From: Yamadazyma tenuis
Taxonomy: Eukaryota > Ascomycota > Pichiomycetes > Serinales > Debaryomycetaceae
Length of the DNA stretch: 64,000 bases
Assembly: GCF_029203305.1 (NCBI RefSeq)
Contig: NC_089465.1
Coordinates: 186,001 to 250,000, forward strand
Reading direction: 5' to 3'
Shown: in pieces, positions 35,571-44,886 of the stretch
Layout: each line of letters opens with the position of its first letter
Numbering within the stretch: the stretch's first letter is position 1
Notes under the pieces: model-generated
Databases searched by the model: none
What the model saw: the letters and a program-made list of their open reading frames with translations, nothing else
What the model was told of the DNA's origin: nothing
Made by a program: the position numbers and the translations under genes

Positions 35571-37074
35571 AATTCAGGGAAAGGGGATAGGTAAATCAAT
35601 TCAGATAAATTCAAACAAAGCCAAAATCGGAGGGGAAGCAGATGGATCTGATCAGCATAAAAGTACGGGAGAATAGGAGATTCAATACCAATGGATGAAA
35701 TAAAGTCAGGGGTTGTTGTTTATAATGATAATTAAATCTTATAAACGGCTGACGGGGAGATATAAAAAAATCGGGGTCAAGTCTTGAAAAAAGAACGAAA
35801 CAAACTAGAAACAGGTATTAGTATGAGGTTGGTGTAGATGTGGGTATTGGGGGCCACAGGCAGGTATGAATTGTGTTTGCAACCAGATGGAGCAAGCACA
35901 CCTCCACAACCCTTTAATTCTCACTGAAAAACAAACAGTGGAGTTTGGCCTGTGGAATCTCACCACAAAATAATAGAACCGGGGCCAGCAACGGCATCTC
36001 CGGTTGGGGAAGGAACCATACACTTAAAGCTTGATCTTTCTTACAGGCACTGGAGTTACTTTTCTCTGGGGAGGAAGAAGAGACTTTTTGAAATTATCAG
36101 TTTTCGCAGGATGAAAAATTTTCTCACCCAGATCCCAAATTACACAAAACCCCCCAGGGCAAATCTATAAAGGGACTTAGCCCTAACATGCTTGCTCTGG
36201 AGAAGGTGGGCTAAAGTGGTGGTAGGCTTTGTGGAGGAATGGTAGTAGATGGTGCCACTATTCCCTGGGCAACCAATAGCTACGCCTAACTGTGCTTGTC
36301 TACTTGTGTTCCACATGACCAGATCCTGGCGATGGCTTACGATAAGATACGGAATAAACTAAATTAATGCGATAGAAGGTTGGGCTGCCGCACTGATCTA
36401 TCGCAGCGATAAGAATAACACCACGGCGGATGGGGGGACAGCTGCAGCATTGTGCGACGACAGTACGGTCTCTACCGGACACCTGATTTTTGAGTTTGTG
36501 GATTGTAAATAAAATTTCCAAGTGGGTTAGGACATTGTTTACGTTTGTTTGTGGCAGCCCCTATCTCTGCAGCAGGCGAAAATGGCAAGCGGGTGCGTCG
36601 GTGGATGCACGCCGGCACTCCTAGGTGAGTGCGATCTGGCAGCGGATCGAGCAACCCGGATTTATTGTGACTGCGTGGGAGGTCGTGGGGCGCCAGGCTT
36701 CGAACCCTAAGCCCGTACTGTCAAATGCAAATGCTGATGCGGACGGTGATCGACAATCCCACCCCACACTTGACAATAATTATGTTAACGAGGGTGCGGG
36801 GCTAGCCTAGATTCACCAAGAAAACTAGAAGCAAAACGGTGACGCCAGTATATAAAGACTTTATACAAACGGGGTCAGAAAACCATGTAACTGGGACACG
36901 GACACGACACGACAAGTGGTGAGCCCCGCACGACGGCTGCAAAACTTCTTTCGCAGCCACCGCCTAAGACCCAGCCAACGGACGGAGGGAAGTGCGACAT
37001 TCCGTTACCCCTATTTGCGACACGCAGTCTGCAGGGTATATGTCTCAGGTCTCGTAGATAAAGGGGCGGTCCAA
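35571..37074. other. Long intergenic region, GDS1 promoter side
   Basis: 1.5 kb between the GDS1 start and the end of the JmjC gene, with no supportable gene. Near 36848 is TATATAAAG within a small inverted repeat. At 36936-36959 lies a near-palindrome, GGCTGCAAAA-CTTC-TTTCGCAGCC, containing one exact TTCGCAGCCA (36950-36959). A B-box-like word at 36690-36700 (minus strand) lacks a matching cloverleaf. Likely a long regulatory region for GDS1 or an undetected RNA gene. Confidence 0.45.
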
Positions 37075-38580
37075 TTAGGAGGCCTCAATGCAGTCCATTG
37101 TCTTTTTCAACTCGGACTGCCAGTAATCGGATTTATAAGCTTTTTCAAAATCTTTGGTGTTGGGTGGCGCAAACCAATAGTTCAAAGCAAGATGGATATT
37201 TGCATCTGCCAGGGAGGGTTCTGATTGGGGGTTATCGACACCTGCGCTAAATGAACTTACCTCGTGAAACCATCCAGCAGGCAAGTATAACATATCTCCT
37301 GGATCAAGCCATACCTCGTATCTGCGTAATCGGGGGAGTTGTTCGTAATGCTTATCTATGAGTTTCAGAAGAGCGGCTAAAACTGACTCATCATGCACTT
37401 CATCCAAGTGGAGTAGTATAGGGGGGATGGTGCTGAAGTTGGGAGGATCGACACCAAGCGCCTCATTCTTAATTTTAAGTTCTTTTTGACTTCGGGAATC
37501 TTCTGACTCGTATGCATCGTCGATCCTTCCGTCATCGTAGATGTGGGTCCAGGTGGGGGCATATACGTCTCTATGGTAGTTAATAACTCCGTTCTCATAG
37601 ATGTTGGATATATTGCCAACCGTATGCAAATGGGGAGCATCGAACGGCGAGAAGAGAGTGAACCTCTTGCGGCCAGATACGAGAACATAGAGGTTATCGG
37701 AGTGGTCGTGGTGTAATCCTGACAGGGTGCCTGCACCGGGGATTAGCTTACCGAGAGATTCGAGTGTAAGATTACCCGGGTCAAGCACCTGTGTAAGTGG
37801 GCTGCATTTGTGGCTGATGCAGCCCATCCAAAGATTGATTTGTTGGGGGACCAAAGAGGAAAAAAGCAGTAGGAAGGGTGGAAGTTGTTTGCAGAGGTTT
37901 GTAAGAGGTGGTTGGAAGAGGTCTTTTAGGCGAGAGGCATCCGACGGGTCCTCAAGCTCGTCCCCGGCTTCGGCTTCGGCTTCGGCTTCGTCTTCAGACT
38001 CTGACCCCTGGTAGTCGTCGTGAAGGTTGTCAAAGTCGAATTCTGAGTCGGAGTCAGTAGGCAGTGGAGGTGTTTGAGGTGTTGAAGGTTGGAGGTGATG
38101 GAGGTGTGCTTGGGCATGAGCGTCAAGCTGTTGGTCCAAGTCGTACTGGTCGTTGTCGTCTTCCTCTTCCTCTTCCTCCTCTTCTTCCTCCTCTTCTTCG
38201 TCGTCTTCGGCATCAGCCGCCTTATTTTCCTCATCTCCATCGGGCTCGTCCTCCTCATACTGAGTAGTCAAATAATAGTCGTCGTCCCCTCGCCGAAACC
38301 GCTCAACCAACTCTTCCAACGTCATCTTCACCCGCTGGTTCCCGTTGCCAAACCCATCGTGGTATTTTCGCTCCACCAACAATTGGTGACGATAGTCCAA
38401 TTTCTCCACCAAATCTCCCCCCAAAATCTCATAGTCAAATATCGCCTTGTTGGACCCCTGGAAATCTTTGAACAACACCGGCCGCCGGGCCGCCACATAT
38501 TGGTCGAACACCTGGTGTGGAGAAAGCGAGTCCGCTTTAATTGTGTCAACTGCGGTTTTCTGCCTCTTGATCGGTGGCAT
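37075..38580 (-). CDS. JmjC/cupin-8 domain protein, probable Fe(II)/2-oxoglutarate dioxygenase, 501 aa
   Basis: Cupin_8/JmjC-type oxygenase of unknown substrate. Metal-site residues are visible: GLHHDHSDNLYVLVSGRKRF (His-x-Asp, then a Lys/Arg cofactor site) and the distal His in MLYLPAGWFHEVSS; the fold ends NIHLALNYWFAPP. The N-terminal part has PHQVFDQYVAARRPVLFKDF, a common beginning in this family. A long acidic, low-complexity insert (about residues 120-215: poly-Glu run, HLHHLQPSTPQ, then an EAEAEAEA stretch) splits the domain. Start at ATG 38578-38580 (MPPIKRQKTA, a possible nuclear signal); the upstream GTG frame is ignored. It could act on a protein or a tRNA; the sequence does not say. 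Confidence 0.75.
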   Translation of the reverse strand: MPPIKRQKTAVDTIKADSLSPHQVFDQYVAARRPVLFKDFQGSNKAIFDYEILGGDLVEKLDYRHQLLVERKYHDGFGNGNQRVKMTLEELVERFRRGDDDYYLTTQYEEDEPDGDEENKAADAEDDEEEEEEEEEEEEEDDNDQYDLDQQLDAHAQAHLHHLQPSTPQTPPLPTDSDSEFDFDNLHDDYQGSESEDEAEAEAEAGDELEDPSDASRLKDLFQPPLTNLCKQLPPFLLLFSSLVPQQINLWMGCISHKCSPLTQVLDPGNLTLESLGKLIPGAGTLSGLHHDHSDNLYVLVSGRKRFTLFSPFDAPHLHTVGNISNIYENGVINYHRDVYAPTWTHIYDDGRIDDAYESEDSRSQKELKIKNEALGVDPPNFSTIPPILLHLDEVHDESVLAALLKLIDKHYEQLPRLRRYEVWLDPGDMLYLPAGWFHEVSSFSAGVDNPQSEPSLADANIHLALNYWFAPPNTKDFEKAYKSDYWQSELKKTMDCIEAS

Positions 38581-39264
38581 GGCGATATTTTCTCCAATTA
38601 TTTTCAGAGATGAGGTATGAAAATCAGCGAATTTTTTCACCCTCTAGAAGTCGAGATCAAACCCCAATTATCTGGACTGGAACAGCGGTTCCGAGATGTG
38701 GCATCTGTGTATGTACCTTTGCCGAGACCAGTGAACAACCCATCCCACTCAAAAGTCTAATTGGCCCGGGGGGTAATCTAGACTTTGAATATGAAACGTA
38801 AAAGTAACCAGGAAGGGGCCAGAGGCCTACGCGGCTGATGGAACTCCATTAATCGAAGAAATGCAACTAATCAGTTGCAGGTAAGAGAGGGGCCAACTGG
38901 CTGGGCAGAGTCAGTTAGGGTTTGAGTTAGCCAACACATGTCCTACGGAATTGGGTTTACGGATGTGAAACTGGTGATAAAGTGTGTTGGCAATTAAGCT
39001 TTCAGTGCAACACTGAAGCTTCAATGCAATGGGCTGGGCACCACCAAGGTTCAACTATACCCAATTTCAACAGTACTGTAACGTCTACCATCCTGGTATT
39101 TGAGGTGGTTTAACAGCTACCATTCTTGTGTGGGTGTGATTTCGTTTTCTGGTGTGATTTCGTTTTCCGGTGTGATTTTCACTCGGATGGTTTTCAGCGC
39201 GCGGAGACCACTCTCCGCGCATCGCTCCTACTCTTTTCTTCTCTAGACGTAAATTGCATATATG
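38581..39264. repeat. Intergenic with three repeat structures, JmjC promoter to cyclin 3' flank
   Basis: 684 bp without a gene. 38996-39022: inverted repeat AAGCTTTCAGTG-CAA-CACTGAAGCTT with one bulged base. 39133-39180: an 18 bp unit, GGTGTGATTTCGTTTTCT, in two copies with one difference plus a 12 bp partial copy. 39199-39220: perfect hairpin GCGCGGAGA-CCAC-TCTCCGCGC. The last two lie downstream of the cyclin stop. Confidence 0.85.
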
Positions 39265-40509
39265 CTATTCAATAAAAAGTAAAGGTACACTCTTGCTTCT
39301 CTTCAAGTCGCCTCCTTCGGTACCAAGTGCCCGCTTTCGGTCGTTGGGATGCACCATCGGTGGATGAATGTTGTTCACAAACTGAGGACTATTTGGCAGG
39401 GGCAAGCAGTTGATTTGGTTGGACAGCTTGAAGTTCTTCAAGTTAATGTTGTCCAACACTTCGTTAATGGGAGATATGTTCGACGAGTTGGGGGTAGGTG
39501 GCAACTTGGACGTCGACTTGGGCGTCATTGGCTCCAAGCTGACATTGGTGAAGTTGATCAACTTCTCCATCAACTTTATGAATTTGGAGTTCTCATTGAA
39601 ATATTTCAATTTCAACGACGGTGGGGGACACTTTAAGATCTTCACCAACAATTTCAGCAAGTTGGAGAACTTGGAGTACGTGAAGTGTTCGACGGGATCG
39701 GTAGTCTTGGTGTCGCTATCGGAATCATTGAGGTCGTCCACGTCGATGAGCGAGTTCAAGAGCTTCAAAAACTCGTTCAAGTTGAAGTTCAAGTTCAAGA
39801 TCTTGATGGAAATCACCAAACTCGTCAAGCTCATGAGCGACGTGTTGTAGTTAAAATAGATGTTGGGATAAAACTGGATTAACTCACAGATGTAGAGCGA
39901 TAACACCTTCAAGTCGTTCAACACTTGGTTGGAAACGTTGTTGAAGGTGGTCACCAAGTTTAAGTAAAGATCGATAAAGGAGTCAAAGGTGGGCACCAGC
40001 ACCACCCATCCCAACGACTTTAACAAATGGTTTTCCATTTCCAAAAACAACTTTTTGTCGTAGCAATTGCAGCACATTTTGCTTAAATCTGATAAGTTGG
40101 GGATCTTGTACTTGCTGTCCAAGTTTTTGCAACTGATCCAAAGACACGTCAAACCCAACAATTGATAATGTTGTTTCTTGACAATCCGAGTGGAGCAGTA
40201 CCGGTCAATCAAGTTGACCGTACAAGGAAACGTCGACTTGGACAATCCCAACTTGTTGATGACGTCCAATAAAAAGTCCAATAATAAGGGCCTCATCTTG
40301 AGGTTTATTTCGGGTTGCTGTTGGATCAATGATAAGTTAGGTAACGTCAGCGACTCCAACAGAAGCAAGTGATTGAACATGTCGATACGATATTCCTTGA
40401 TGACGTTGCTGTGGCTTTTGAACTCCAACAACTGTAAGTTGAAGTTGGCAGCTTTGAAAGAGCTGTTGCTCAACCGAATCTGGTGAAAAAAATCGGGTGA
40501 GTTGTTCAT
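39265..40509 (-). CDS. G1 cyclin, CLN3-like, 414 aa
   Basis: Cyclin partner of Cdc28 for cell-cycle start, size control and, in CTG-clade yeasts, hyphal growth. The cyclin box lies near residues 45-170: MFNHLLLLESLTLPNL, QQPEINLKMRPLLLDFLLDV, NLIDRYCSTRIVKKQHYQLL, GLTCLWISCKNLDSKYKIPN, MENHLLKSLGWVVLVPTFDS. The C-terminal part is Asn/Ser-rich with T-P and S-P sites (EPMTPKS, LPPTPNSSN, LPNSPQF), likely phosphodegron and PEST-like. It matches Candida CLN3-type cyclins best; CCN1 or HGC1 remain possible. The start is the ATG at 40507-40509. The promoter side is 1.2 kb long. Confidence 0.78.
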   Translation of the reverse strand: MNNSPDFFHQIRLSNSSFKAANFNLQLLEFKSHSNVIKEYRIDMFNHLLLLESLTLPNLSLIQQQPEINLKMRPLLLDFLLDVINKLGLSKSTFPCTVNLIDRYCSTRIVKKQHYQLLGLTCLWISCKNLDSKYKIPNLSDLSKMCCNCYDKKLFLEMENHLLKSLGWVVLVPTFDSFIDLYLNLVTTFNNVSNQVLNDLKVLSLYICELIQFYPNIYFNYNTSLMSLTSLVISIKILNLNFNLNEFLKLLNSLIDVDDLNDSDSDTKTTDPVEHFTYSKFSNLLKLLVKILKCPPPSLKLKYFNENSKFIKLMEKLINFTNVSLEPMTPKSTSKLPPTPNSSNISPINEVLDNINLKNFKLSNQINCLPLPNSPQFVNNIHPPMVHPNDRKRALGTEGGDLKRSKSVPLLFIE

Positions 40510-41688
40510 GATGTGGTAAATGCTAATGAATGTAAAATGATGGTATGAAAGGTATTAACGAATGAATGAATCAATCAGTCGGATAATTTAATGAAAGAAA
40601 TGAAGTATGAGTGAATAAGTGGGTTCAAATGGATTCAGAAAAAACTTTTTTAGGGTGATACGGAACAAGTTCTCGTCTTGAGCGTCTGGATATGGAGGGG
40701 ATGCAAAAAAGTGTCAATGATAGATCGTTTGGGGGATCTTAAAGGAGTAATGAATATACTTCGTAAACCAACGGGACTGTTATTTGAGTGTAATGTAGTG
40801 AAATATAGTGTGGGAGTTAGTTTAACATCAAGAACTTTCAAAAAAGACAAATACAAAATGGATTATGTGGTTAAGTGAATGGAGATATACAATGATATAT
40901 TATGACAATATACGTCGTCAGTGGAAAGCTTCCAAAATTTAATAGACAAGACAAAGTCACCCAGTCGAACAAAAAATCTGGGAAGGGGATTGGATCGGTT
41001 TATATATAGAAATGGGAGAAAAAAACCCCATTAATTGCCATGCAGTTGGTATCTTCCCAATTGCAAAGGTTTTTTGATTGTCAGGAAAAAAAAATATTGG
41101 TTACGAGAGACCGGTGAAGTATTGTTCCATGCAAGCCACGGGACAGCTAGTGTATTTTACACAGTTTTGGACAATTTCCGGGTTTTGATGACACAAAATC
41201 CGAATGAACTTAATATAATGGGAACCAGGATTTACTCCAACTGGAGATATTCTCTTAAAAGGTAGGATTGTTATAAAAGTTTTGGCCATTCAACTATGAC
41301 AAACTTATGCTTGCTCATCCATAATCAGTTAAAATCACTGAGTGATGACTGAATTGAAAACTAATATCTGGTATGATTAATTACATATTTCTTTAATTGG
41401 TTAAGCCAGCGGTTGCAGTGTTGTCCTCCCCTATCAGAGCGGCAAGCGTCGAAAAAATTGGTGCCTCAGTGGACGAAATGAGCAAATACATTACTCGTTG
41501 TCCTTTCGGGAAAGCCTCCTTCACTCCTGTCGCTGTCGCACCCCCCTCTGTAATCGGGGGAAAAAGTCGCACCGGCTACTAATTACTGGTAAACTCATTA
41601 GTACCGCCACGACGCTATCTTGTGCGCGTCGGCGTTTTTTTATTATTTTTTGGGATGGCCTTCGTCTTCATTATCTACTACCCTTGAA
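40510..41688. other. Divergent regulatory region between cyclin and OTU2 genes
   Basis: About 1.2 kb shared by two outward-facing genes. Seen: GAATGAATGAATC near 40558, a C5/G5 inverted word near 41540-41562 (CCCCCC...CGGGGG), TACTAAT at about 41577 and GCGCG at 41624-41628, 61 bp before the OTU2 ATG. No supportable coding frame. Confidence 0.5.
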
Positions 41689-42579
41689 ATGACAACAATA
41701 GACTATGACTTGGCCGAAATCTCCTACGATGAGCTTGTTCGGCAGCACAAGACACAGAAGAAACAGCTCACTGCACAGATCACGGGGATCAAAAAGCAGA
41801 TGACCAAGAAAAATAAAAAAGAACTCCAGCTGCAGATCAACTCTCTCAACAGCCAACTAAACTCATCTCACCAGCAACAACTCCACCAATGGAACGCCCT
41901 TCATCCGGACCATACAGATGAAAGTCCGATGTCGTCGGATACCCTAGCACATCAATTGAGTTTGGTTACAATAGAACTGGAACTGGAATATACACCTGTG
42001 GTATCAGAGGCTACCAAACCTAAACGCAGGAATAGGCAAAAGGAGAGGTTGGCAAAGCGGGATGCCCAAATCGAGGAGATAAGAAACCAGGCTCTCCAGG
42101 AGTCGCAACACTCTACAGATTTTAGACATGCCGAAATGGAAAAAATGAATTTCAAGTTACTGCAAAGAAACCTTAGCGTCAATGAGGTGCTCCCCGATGG
42201 TAACTGTTTGTTCAGGTCCATTCAACACCAATTAACTGTATGTCTCAAGCTACACAAAACAATCGAAGAGCTAAGGCAAGAGGCTGCGTCCTACATCCGG
42301 CTACATCCAGTCCTGTTTGAACCTTTTTTGTTCAATAAGGACGAAATTATGTCGTTAAGCGACTATTGTACACAACTCGAAAGTACCACGATGTGGGGAT
42401 CAGATATAGAGATCATGGCGTTTTCCGAAATATATGAATGTACCATTGAGGTGTTTGTGGCTGAAGGTGATAATTTGGTGTTTGGGGAACAGTTTTCAGA
42501 CCAACCTCGCCTCTATTTGGCATTCTACAAGCATAACTATGGATTGGGTGAACACTACAATTCACTCCACCAGGATTAA
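41689..42579 (+). CDS. OTU2: OTU2-like OTU-domain deubiquitinase, 296 aa
   Basis: Cysteine protease of the ovarian-tumour family; Otu2 in S. cerevisiae removes ubiquitin from ribosomal proteins during translation initiation. N-terminal half: a Lys-rich coiled coil (about residues 15-65) and a second helix (RRNRQKERLAKRDAQIEEIR). The OTU domain starts near 165 with the catalytic pair in VLPDGNCLFRSIQHQL (Asp170, Cys173); the catalytic His is H289 in GLGEHYNSL. The length is close to S. cerevisiae Otu2 (307 aa). The start is ATG 41689; an in-frame TTG further upstream is ignored. Confidence 0.9.
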   Translation: MTTIDYDLAEISYDELVRQHKTQKKQLTAQITGIKKQMTKKNKKELQLQINSLNSQLNSSHQQQLHQWNALHPDHTDESPMSSDTLAHQLSLVTIELELEYTPVVSEATKPKRRNRQKERLAKRDAQIEEIRNQALQESQHSTDFRHAEMEKMNFKLLQRNLSVNEVLPDGNCLFRSIQHQLTVCLKLHKTIEELRQEAASYIRLHPVLFEPFLFNKDEIMSLSDYCTQLESTTMWGSDIEIMAFSEIYECTIEVFVAEGDNLVFGEQFSDQPRLYLAFYKHNYGLGEHYNSLHQD

Positions 42580-43855
42580 CAATTACATAGATACATGCCA
42601 CCACAACGCGGTGGTGTGCGTAAATACAATGTTTGCTGCTAGGCAGGTAATTCCTTGTTCGTAGGCGGGCCCGATAATAGAGGGTGAAGGGGGAAATCGG
42701 ATTTTTTATGCATGGTTTAGGAGAGATAAAGAGTCGTTATGAGCATGTTCAAATTACATGTTTAGGCGGACTCCTTCCAATATTTTTTCGCCAGCCTTCG
42801 TTACGGGCTCGCCTGAGGTCCCCATCGAAGAAGGAGTGATCTTACGCCTCTACCTTTAAACCTGTATCTACATCATATTTACTCTGGGTGTAAATGCTCG
42901 CCCTTCCGCAGTGGTGGCTCCACTCATCGGCACATCTGCACAGCGGTTGGTGCGTGCGAAGTGGACGAAATTCATGAAGGTTGCTGCCTGGAGGGATAAG
43001 ACGCTTTCATTTCATTGTCAACTTAAGATTTGATATCGACATTCATCTGCCCCAATATTGCGTTTGTGGCCGAAGGGCTTCAAGTATGGGAGGTTTGGGT
43101 AGGAACTTGATATTTTTCCTCAAGTAGTAAAATATTATCCAAAAATACGTAATTTGCATGGCCCCTATTATTTCCCGATTTGTAACCTGATATTGCATCC
43201 TGGTTTTACTCACATGTTCTCTTCATTTCACCTATTGTATTTAGCCGGGCTACTTCAATCACCCCAGTTCCAGGGGTGGGCCTTTAAGGAAATCAACAAG
43301 GGTCAGAGATAATGGCTTAGTGTGTTGACCCTAGAGTTATTTGCAAGTCCCGGTCCAGGATCACTTGGTGGAGGGTGGTTACCTCCCTGGTAGTAGCGCA
43401 GCCCCTTTTGTGGGTGGACTGCGTCGGCGGTGTAAGAAAAAGTAAAATAGCACCTCTCAAAGCCGAACCGGTTTTGGTTGGAAAACACTTGAATTCCGCC
43501 TCCTGCGAAAGGACTCATGAATATCTACCAGTGAGGCAGGCACCCCCTCTAGTGATCAATTAGTTGCCCAGATGCTGCTACATACGGAATGACGTGATGA
43601 TGCCGGATGGTACACAGTTATTGGCGTTGTCGGGCTTTTTGGACGCAATTTAGCGCCTGCATGTTCGGTACGGCATTATTCTTGCGCGGTACTAGGACAG
43701 AGCAGATAGGTGATCACGAGACATCCATGTGCTTTAAATGTTTCGTCTTGGACACGCATATTCCACCGTCTTACGAATTTCCAAGCACTTGCGACATCAC
43801 CTCTCCGACATTCAATCGTCCGCACGACACAAAAATCTCATCGCAATTACACATC
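42580..43855. other. Intergenic, OTU2 3' flank to CYC3 promoter
   Basis: About 1.3 kb. An open frame runs into CYC3 from 43607, but its first 83 codons lack any CYC3 character and are probably untranslated leader. No tRNA, repeat or other gene found. Confidence 0.45.
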
Positions 43856-44677
43856 ATGGGTTTGTTTTGGGCTGATAAATACCCATCTCCCGCCACTTCT
43901 CCTGCTGGTAATACCTCCTCAGGCCTCGCGAAATGTCCTATTGACCACTCCGCCTTTTCCGCCGGTCAAACATGCCCTGTGAGGCCCAAAGATTCAACTT
44001 CCTCTGCTGACGAATTATCGTCCTCCATTTTGAATCCTATGAACAATATGCCAATAGACATCTCCACAGACATGGCCCCTGGTCAGAAAATACATCTCTC
44101 TACAGAGAGAACAATTTCCTCTATTCCCAGGGGAGAAACTGCTTCCGAAGGTTTATGGGAGTATCCTTCTCCTCAGCAAATGCTTAACGCAATGTTAAGA
44201 AAAGGTAAAGGACAGGGAATCGACGAAACGGCAGTGGAGTCGATGGTGGAAATCCACAACTTCTTGAACGAAGGTGCATGGCAGCAAATCTTGGAGTGGG
44301 AGGATATCCACACCAAGCAGACTAAAATTGAACCTCGACTTCTCAAGTTTACAGGTAGACCTCATGATTTGTCACCCAGAGCTTCCACATACTTGTGGTT
44401 GAGTAAGTTTTTTCCCAACACGTTCAACTCGAACCCACCGTTCGACCGGCATGACTGGACAGTGCTACGGGCCACGGGAGAGTCTCCTCCAAATGACTGG
44501 CGGAAGGTCAGATACGTGATTGACTATTATTCGGCTCCTGACGATGAGGAAACGGGGATGCCCTCGTTTGTGTTGGATACACGTCCAGCGTTGGACTCGC
44601 CTGTGGATGCGTACGATCGATTTGTGAGGTTGGCTCTGCCTTTGTGGAAGCAGGCCATGGGAGACTTTAGCAAGTAG
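43856..44677 (+). CDS. CYC3: CYC3, holocytochrome c synthase (heme lyase), 273 aa
   Basis: Mitochondrial intermembrane-space enzyme that attaches heme covalently to apocytochrome c. The start [11 protein letters not shown] matches the family N-terminus exactly, so ATG 43856 is chosen. Two Cys-Pro heme-regulatory motifs follow (KCPIDH and TCPVRP). The core is highly conserved: [94 protein letters not shown] and DTRPALDSP. Length agrees with Cyc3 (269 aa). The paralogue Cyt2 (cytochrome c1) is less likely given the RTISSIP segment. Convergent with the PPR gene. Confidence 0.93.
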   Translation: MGLFWADKYPSPATSPAGNTSSGLAKCPIDHSAFSAGQTCPVRPKDSTSSADELSSSILNPMNNMPIDISTDMAPGQKIHLSTERTISSIPRGETASEGLWEYPSPQQMLNAMLRKGKGQGIDETAVESMVEIHNFLNEGAWQQILEWEDIHTKQTKIEPRLLKFTGRPHDLSPRASTYLWLSKFFPNTFNSNPPFDRHDWTVLRATGESPPNDWRKVRYVIDYYSAPDDEETGMPSFVLDTRPALDSPVDAYDRFVRLALPLWKQAMGDFSK

Positions 44678-44771
44678 TTAGAAATGTGTATATATGTTAT
44701 TTATGGAGACTAGAGACTGAGTAGTAAAGTGTGAAGCGGATTCTAAATTGGGTTTATACTCTACTTTAACC

Positions 44772-44846
44772 TATTTTACTTTTGTGTATTTTACTTTTGT
44801 GTATTGTACTTTTGTATACTCTATTTTTGTATACTCTACTTTTATA
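44772..44846. repeat. Minisatellite: five tandem 15 bp units
   Basis: Units at 44772, 44787, 44802, 44817 and 44832. The first two are identical (TATTTTACTTTTGTG); the others drift by two to five bases. Located between the convergent CYC3 and PPR genes. A Tyr/Phe/Val-rich frame across it is a by-product of the 15 bp period. Confidence 0.92.
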
Positions 44847-44886
44847 CTTTGGACTCTCTCTGTCCTCTGCTATTATTTACAAGATA

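Noticed and set aside
36680..36720. B-box-like word on the minus strand suggesting a tRNA
   Set aside because: The T-stem pairs poorly and no A box or acceptor stem is found at the right distance.
41371..41603. Possible 5' leader intron of OTU2 (TACTAAT near 41577, AG at about 41603)
   Set aside because: No GTATGT donor at a sensible place; the only candidate, GTATGA, is weak.
43607..43855. 83-codon N-terminal extension of CYC3
   Set aside because: Unrelated to the family; [11 protein letters not shown] at 43856 is the conserved start.
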